Below, one piece after another: positions 5,821-9,290 of a DNA stretch of 9,290 nucleotides (its first letter is position 1; every line of letters begins with the position of its first letter). A program made the position numbers and the translations under genes. Origin of the DNA: Clostridiales bacterium (lineage in GTDB: Bacteria; Bacillota; Clostridia; Oscillospirales; Oscillospiraceae); contig DPCD01000189.1 in NCBI GenBank assembly GCA_003516765.1, forward strand, positions 1,167-10,456, read 5' to 3'. The notes beneath the pieces were generated by a model that had not been told where the DNA came from, ran no database searches, and was given only the letters and a program-made list of their open reading frames with translations.

Positions 5821-5980
5821 TAAAATAGAAATCATTTTATCCGGCGGCTTTGCCGACCGGAAAAATACCTATCGCCTCGCAAGTGTGGAATTTTGCGCCA
5901 TTGGCGCAAAATGATGCGCGCAGTCGAGGCGTATCCTTTTCCGAAAGGCTTGATTCAAGTCTTTCGGGAGCGAAGTTCCC
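5821..5980. repeat. Palindrome-rich intergenic segment, candidate dispersed repeat
   Basis: This segment, mostly intergenic between the EamA and trmH genes, is almost wholly made of inverted repeats. CCGGCGGC-TTT-GCCGACCGG lies at about 5841-5860. CGCCTCG (about 5873-5879) pairs with CGAGGCG (about 5925-5931) and encloses the second TTTTGCGCC/GGCGCAAAA stem (5890-5912, 10 bp, 3-base loop). CCGAAAGGCTTG pairs with CAAGTCTTTCGG with one G-T pair (about 5941-5967), and GGGA/TCCC follows at about 5967-5981. The last structures reach into the final codons of the methyltransferase gene, whose end (LRSRKT) is therefore probably repeat-derived. Nested palindromes sharing one stem in two copies fit a REP- or MITE-like dispersed element. 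Copy number elsewhere in the genome cannot be seen here. Confidence 0.55.
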
Positions 5981-6761
5981 AGAATGCAACCGCGCTTGCC
6001 GCTGCGACGTTGAGAGAATCCACGCCGTGCCCCATGGGGATGCGGACGGTGTAGTCGCAGGCGGCGATAGTAGAGGCGACAAGCCCGTCTCCCTCTGCGC
6101 CGAGGACGATGGCAAGCTTCGGAAGATCGGAAAGCCTGCTGTCTCCCAGCGCAATTGAATCGTCGCGCAGCGCCATCGCACAGGTGGAAAAGCCTGCGCG
6201 ATGCAGAAGCGACCAGTCATCCAGCACAGCCCATGGAATCTGGAACACGGTGCCCATGCTCACGCGCACCGCGCGCCGGGTCAGCGGGTCGCAGCACGTG
6301 GAGGTAAGCAGCACTGCGTCCATGCCCAGCGCCGCTGCCGAGCGGAAGATGGCACCGATGTTCGTCGCGTCCACTACATTCTCTAAAACCGCAACGCGCC
6401 GCGCACCGTTCAGAACGTCCGCAGGCGCCTTTGGTGAGGGGCGGCGCATCGCGCACAGAACACCCCGCGTGAGCGTATAGCCGGTGAGACCGGCGAGGAT
6501 ATCCCGATCTGCCGTATAGACCGGAATGTCCGGAAAGCGGGCGAGAAGGGGCGCAGCATCGAGCTCTATGTGGCGCTGCTCCATGAGAAACGAGACGGGG
6601 GACAGCCCGGCGTCCAGCGCGGTTCGGATGACCTTCGGGCTTTCGGCGATGAAGACGCCCTTTTCCGGCTCCAGCCGATTTCGCAGCTGCGCCTGCGTGA
6701 GCCTTGCGTAGACATCCAGCTCGGGCGCGTCCAGAGAGGAAAGAACTTGAATATTTGCCAT
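5955..6761 (-). CDS. SpoU/TrmH-family RNA 2'-O-methyltransferase
   Basis: SAM-dependent ribose 2'-O-methyltransferase of the SPOUT (alpha/beta-knot) class, acting on tRNA or rRNA. The protein is 268 residues: an N-terminal substrate-binding region (1-115, with the GVFIAESPKVI block at 35-45) and a C-terminal knot domain. All three motifs are present: motif 1 DATNIGAIFRSA (131-142; Asn134 and Arg140), motif 2 IVLGAEGDGL (218-227; Glu223), and motif 3 IPMGHGVDSLNVAAA (241-255; Asn251). Motif 3 has Asp248 where the family more often has Glu. Length is normal for the 23S rRNA/tRNA group, but the exact target nucleotide cannot be assigned. Start ATG 6761 has AGGAG eight bases upstream. The gene has its own promoter at 6792-6820. 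Its stop lies inside a hairpin of the downstream palindromic segment. Confidence 0.9.
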   Translation of the reverse strand: MANIQVLSSLDAPELDVYARLTQAQLRNRLEPEKGVFIAESPKVIRTALDAGLSPVSFLMEQRHIELDAAPLLARFPDIPVYTADRDILAGLTGYTLTRGVLCAMRRPSPKAPADVLNGARRVAVLENVVDATNIGAIFRSAAALGMDAVLLTSTCCDPLTRRAVRVSMGTVFQIPWAVLDDWSLLHRAGFSTCAMALRDDSIALGDSRLSDLPKLAIVLGAEGDGLVASTIAACDYTVRIPMGHGVDSLNVAAASAVAFWELRSRKT

Positions 6762-6791
6762 ATACCTGCTCCTGATCCATAGATTAGTTGT

Positions 6792-6820
6792 ATCATACAG
6801 GAGTCGCGGATAAAAATCAA
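6792..6820 (-). promoter_or_regulatory. Promoter of the SpoU methyltransferase gene
   Basis: Minus strand: -35 TTGATT (6820-6815), 17-base spacer, -10 TATGAT (6797-6792), with a start near 6785. The -35 hexamer overlaps the stop codon of the MATE gene (6819-6817). There is no terminator between the two genes, so read-through from the marR-MATE operon is also possible. Confidence 0.7.
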
Positions 6821-8208
6821 GCGTCCTGCCGCTTTGCTTCCTGCTCCAGCGCCGTCATGGATTTGCGGAACTGGTGCGCGAACAAAATGGCGGTAAACGT
6901 GACAGCGATCACGTCCGCAACCGGCTCCGCCATATAAACGCCCATGACCTGATTGGAAACAAGCTGCGGCATGAGATAAATGAGAGGAATGAGCAGCACG
7001 AACTTGCGGACGACTGCTACAATGATCGAGCAGGGGGCGTTTCCCAGCGAGACGAACGTCATCTGGCAGGCAATCTGGATGCCGAAGAGCACCAGCACGC
7101 CGCAGTAGATGCGGAGTGCCTTCGCGGCAAAGACGATAAGGTCTTCATTTGGCGTGAAGATCGAGGCAAAGATCTGCGGGAAGAGCTGGATGCAGCCCCA
7201 GAGAACGGTCGAGTAAACCAGAGACGAGGTAAGAAGCAGCCGGAACGCCTGCTTCACGCGGGCGGCATTTTTTGCGCCGTAGTTGTAGCTCAGAACCGGC
7301 TGCGCGCCCTGTGCTAAGCCCTGCAGCGGGAGCATCGCAAACTGCATGACGCTCGTCAGGATGGTCATTGCGCCGACCGCGATGTCGCCGCCGTATTTGA
7401 GCAGGGAAGTGTTGAAGCAGACGGAAATGACGCTCTCGCTTGCCTGCATGATGAAAGAGGCTGCGCCCAGCGCCACGCAGGGAAGAAAATACTGCGCCCG
7501 CAGGCGGATATTTTCGTTTCTGAGCCGCAGCAGCGTCTTTTTCCCGCGCAGGAACGTGCAGACCCAGACGCACGACACGCCCTGTGAAAGAATGGTCGCC
7601 AGAGCGGCGCCCTTGACGCCCATGTGGAATACGAAGATGAACAGCGGATCTAAGACGATATTGCACACCGCGCCGATCAGAACGGTCAGCATGCCGGTTT
7701 TTGCAAAGCCCTGCGCGGTAATGAAGGCGTTCATGCCGAGCGTCAGCTGGACGAAGATCGTGCCGATGGCATAGATGTTCATGTAGCTGACGGCGTAGTC
7801 AATGGTATTTTCGCTTGCGCCGAAGGCAAGCAGCAGCGGACGGTTCCAGATCAGAAGCACAGCTGTCAGAACGAGCGATACAAGCACCTGCAGCGTAAAG
7901 CAGCTGCCGAGCGTCTTTTCTGCCGACTCGTGGTCGTTCTTGCCCATGAAAATCGACGCACGCGGTGCGCCGCCGGTGCTGATGAGCGCGGCAAACGCCG
8001 AGACGATCATGATAATCGGCAGGCATACGCCGACACCGGTCAGCGCAAGAGAGCCGTCCCCGGGCATGTGCCCGATGTAGATGCGGTCGACGATGTTGTA
8101 GAGCATGTTGACCAGCTGCGCAATGACCGTCGGCACGGAGAGCTTGAGAAGCAATTTCCCGACCGGCTCGGTGCCTAAAAATGTTTTGTCCTGATTCATA
8201 TTGATCAT
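6817..8208 (-). CDS. MATE-family multidrug efflux transporter (MepA-like)
   Basis: Membrane protein of the multidrug and toxic compound extrusion family, which couples export of cationic drugs or metabolites to Na+ or H+ entry. It is 463 residues with about twelve hydrophobic helices in two six-helix bundles. Family features seen: the opening LGTEPVGKLLLKLSVPTVIA, then QLVNMLYNIVDRIYIGHM in helix 1. A repeat of the bundle start follows in the second half: SFIMQASESVISVCFN, then GAMTILTSVMQFAMLPLQGL and AQGAQPVLSYNYGA, which is very typical of MepA-like members. The substrate is unknown. Two starts are possible: ATG 8208 (only one base after AGGAAGG, 8210-8216) and ATG 8199 (ten bases after it); the second has the better spacing. 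It lies 24 bases after marR in one operon, the standard arrangement of a MarR-controlled MATE pump (as in mepRA). Confidence 0.93.
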   Translation of the reverse strand: MINMNQDKTFLGTEPVGKLLLKLSVPTVIAQLVNMLYNIVDRIYIGHMPGDGSLALTGVGVCLPIIMIVSAFAALISTGGAPRASIFMGKNDHESAEKTLGSCFTLQVLVSLVLTAVLLIWNRPLLLAFGASENTIDYAVSYMNIYAIGTIFVQLTLGMNAFITAQGFAKTGMLTVLIGAVCNIVLDPLFIFVFHMGVKGAALATILSQGVSCVWVCTFLRGKKTLLRLRNENIRLRAQYFLPCVALGAASFIMQASESVISVCFNTSLLKYGGDIAVGAMTILTSVMQFAMLPLQGLAQGAQPVLSYNYGAKNAARVKQAFRLLLTSSLVYSTVLWGCIQLFPQIFASIFTPNEDLIVFAAKALRIYCGVLVLFGIQIACQMTFVSLGNAPCSIIVAVVRKFVLLIPLIYLMPQLVSNQVMGVYMAEPVADVIAVTFTAILFAHQFRKSMTALEQEAKRQDA

Positions 8209-8232
8209 ACCTTCCTGTTTTCTGCGCCGGGA

Positions 8233-8685
8233 TTATTCCATGCCAGTGGCGGCGCGCTCGAGATTCTGCGAGATGGTTTCCATACAGCGGGCAAAGCACG
8301 AAAGCTCCTCGGGGCTCAACCCCTGCGCCAGCGTCTGCGCAAAGCGCTCCTGCATCTGCCGTCCACGCGCGATGATGCTCGATGCCTTCTCGGTCGGCTC
8401 CAGACGAAGCTTGCGCCGGTCGCCGGGGACGCTTTTGCGCTCGAGAAACCCCAGCGTGACGAGCGTATCGACGTGCAGCGAGACAATGCCGGGCTTGAGC
8501 CGCCGCATGGTGCAGATGTCCTTTGCGGTGCGGTTTTCCGGGTTGTTCGCGAGAAACAGCAGAATCTCAGCCGCCGTCTGCGGGATTGCGAACTCGCGGC
8601 TGAGCGGCTGCATGGCGGCGCTGTAGGCGTCCATGAAACGCTTGGCGTGGATATGGAGTCTTGCTGCGGTCAGAAAATTCTCCAT
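8233..8685 (-). CDS. MarR-family transcriptional regulator
   Basis: A 150-residue winged helix-turn-helix repressor. Seen: an N-terminal dimerisation helix (1-30), the wHTH core with TAKDI (53-57), a recognition helix around KPGIVSLHVDTLVTLGFL (64-81), and the wing SVPGDRRKLRLEPTEKA (85-101). Within the wing, the Asp-Arg-Arg triad (89-91) is the family hallmark. A C-terminal dimer helix pair follows. Start ATG 8685 is chosen because TTGGAGG (8694-8700) ends eight bases upstream; an upstream in-frame start at 8730 would lie before the predicted transcription start. It is the first gene of an operon with the MATE pump. The palindrome at 8709-8724 is the likely operator, so autorepression released by a pump substrate is expected from the family; the ligand is unknown. 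Confidence 0.93.
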   Translation of the reverse strand: MENFLTAARLHIHAKRFMDAYSAAMQPLSREFAIPQTAAEILLFLANNPENRTAKDICTMRRLKPGIVSLHVDTLVTLGFLERKSVPGDRRKLRLEPTEKASSIIARGRQMQERFAQTLAQGLSPEELSCFARCMETISQNLERAATGME

Positions 8686-8708
8686 GCAAACTGCCTCCAA
8701 AACTAGAA

Positions 8709-8724
8709 TGTTCAATTTTGAACA
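8709..8724. promoter_or_regulatory. Perfect palindromic operator of marR-MATE
   Basis: TGTTCAA-TT-TTGAACA is a perfect 16-bp palindrome, a size typical of MarR-family operators. It begins six bases downstream of the -10 box, so it covers the predicted transcription start. A second, shorter dyad, TTGAA-CAA-TTCAA (8718-8730), overlaps it and reaches the -10. Binding here would block RNA polymerase. MarR binding itself is inferred. Confidence 0.8.
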
Positions 8725-8729
8725 ATTCA

Positions 8730-8757
8730 ATTATAATCAAAAATGTAGCGCTGTCAA
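8730..8757 (-). promoter_or_regulatory. Consensus promoter of marR-MATE operon
   Basis: Minus strand: -35 TTGACA (8757-8752), 16-base spacer, -10 TATAAT (8735-8730). Both hexamers match sigma-A consensus exactly. The strength of the promoter together with the palindrome at the start site implies that the operon is kept off by repression rather than turned on by activation. Confidence 0.88.
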
Positions 8758-8768
8758 GATGTGTGCGC

Positions 8769-8802
8769 AAAAAAATCCGCCCGGGTTTTTCCAGACGGAT
8801 TT
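8769..8802 (-). terminator. Terminator of the thiamine pyrophosphokinase gene
   Basis: Minus strand: AAATCCGTCTGG pairs with CCGGGCGGATTT (8802-8791 with 8784-8773, including two G-U pairs) across a 6-base loop, followed by a T-run (to 8769). It starts four bases after the stop codon and ends 12 bases before the marR -35, cleanly insulating the two units. Confidence 0.9.
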
Positions 8803-8805
8803 GCG

Positions 8806-9290
8806 TTATTTTTTTGCGTTGATGACAAGAAGAATGCCTGCGCCGCAGGAAATATGCGCCGTATCCTCCCATTCGTTGCTGACGCCGATGGGGAAGCCGT
8901 TTGTGACCAGCGCGCCGTGCAGCGGATATTTGACGCCGGTGATGCAGACGTTTTCCACACGGTCCGTCAGCGCCAGTACGGAAAGAGAATAGCCCTCGCA
9001 GGGGGGAAGGGCAATTGCGCCGTTGGAGATCAGATGCAGCCGCGCCTCGCGCCCATAAAGCGACGCCTTCGCGCCATGTCGGCAGGCAAAAGACAGACTC
9101 TGGATATTTCCCAGCAGATGGTCCAGCCTGCCGCCCAGCGCGCAGTAGAGCCGGATTTCCGCAAAGCCCTCAGAGACCGCCCAGCGGACCGCTGCCATCG
9201 TATCGGTGTCGTCCTTTTCCACCGGCAGGCCCAGCACCGGCACATCTGCCGGCAGCGCGCCGCGGTAGGAATCAAAATCGCCGACGAGCA
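8806..9290 (-). CDS. Thiamine pyrophosphokinase, N-terminus beyond right edge
   Basis: Thiamine diphosphokinase transfers pyrophosphate from ATP to thiamine, making the cofactor thiamine pyrophosphate in the cytoplasm. About 160 C-terminal residues are visible of a family usually near 210-220, so roughly 50 N-terminal residues lie beyond 9290. Seen in order: GDFDS (within the first seven visible residues), the catalytic-domain EKDDTDTM motif, ALGGRLDHLLGN (the GGRxDH ATP/Mg site), and the C-terminal substrate-binding barrel ending VSNEWEDTAHISCGAGILLVI. All key acidic residues in the visible part are intact. An apparent start at GTG 9243 is internal: the reading frame and family motif continue upstream to the edge. 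The ribosome binding site and upstream neighbours are outside the window. Confidence 0.93.
   Translation of the reverse strand, partial: LVGDFDSYRGALPADVPVLGLPVEKDDTDTMAAVRWAVSEGFAEIRLYCALGGRLDHLLGNIQSLSFACRHGAKASLYGREARLHLISNGAIALPPCEGYSLSVLALTDRVENVCITGVKYPLHGALVTNGFPIGVSNEWEDTAHISCGAGILLVINAKK

Noticed and set aside
9030..9243. GTG 9243 as the true start of the thiamine pyrophosphokinase
   Set aside because: The same frame continues upstream with the family's GDFDS motif to the window edge, so the start lies outside.

Overview
The window looks like a chromosomal segment of a GC-rich gut-type Clostridia (Oscillospiraceae/Ruminococcaceae-like). I infer this from the Firmicutes-style Shine-Dalgarno sequences (GGAGG), the near-consensus sigma-A promoters, a group B [FeFe] hydrogenase, and the style of the FtsH, MATE/MarR and solute-binding proteins. 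No phage, plasmid, transposase, CRISPR or tRNA/rRNA gene is visible. Both ends cut through genes.

Layout. Positions 1-1228 (minus) hold the N-terminal 409 residues of a group B [FeFe] hydrogenase, whose C-terminus lies beyond the left edge. Its roughly 600-bp upstream region is not empty. It contains a strong minus-strand promoter (1621-1649), a cobalamin-type riboswitch aptamer (about 1475-1604), a textbook intrinsic terminator (1388-1424), and two further strong inverted repeats before the hydrogenase ribosome binding site. Behind it (1831-2316, minus) lies the C-terminal remnant of an ABC solute-binding protein with no start. Positions 2356-2402 form a terminator closing a minus-strand operon of ftsH (2961-4796) and a DUF308/HdeD-like membrane protein (2425-2964). 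These two overlap by ATGA and are probably translationally coupled. A divergent EamA/DMT transporter (4912-5784, plus) shares a compact intergenic region with ftsH in which the two predicted -10 boxes overlap.

Positions 5785-5954 are a palindrome-rich intergenic segment that looks like a dispersed repeat. It abuts or enters the 3' end of a SpoU/TrmH-type RNA methyltransferase gene (5955-6761, minus), which has its own promoter overlapping the end of the next gene. Positions 6817-8685 (minus) are a marR-MATE efflux operon. Its promoter matches both consensus hexamers and carries a perfect 16-bp palindrome at the predicted transcription start, the expected layout for autorepression. A terminator at 8769-8802 separates it from a thiamine pyrophosphokinase gene that runs off the right edge.

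Most genes are ordinary housekeeping or transport functions. The part that most deserves a second look is the hydrogenase leader: a cobalamin riboswitch plus terminator whose only visible downstream gene is a group B [FeFe] hydrogenase, a family with no settled physiological role. This may be real B12 control of a hydrogenase, or an orphan riboswitch left by the same deletion that truncated the transporter gene next to it. The sequence alone does not decide between them.
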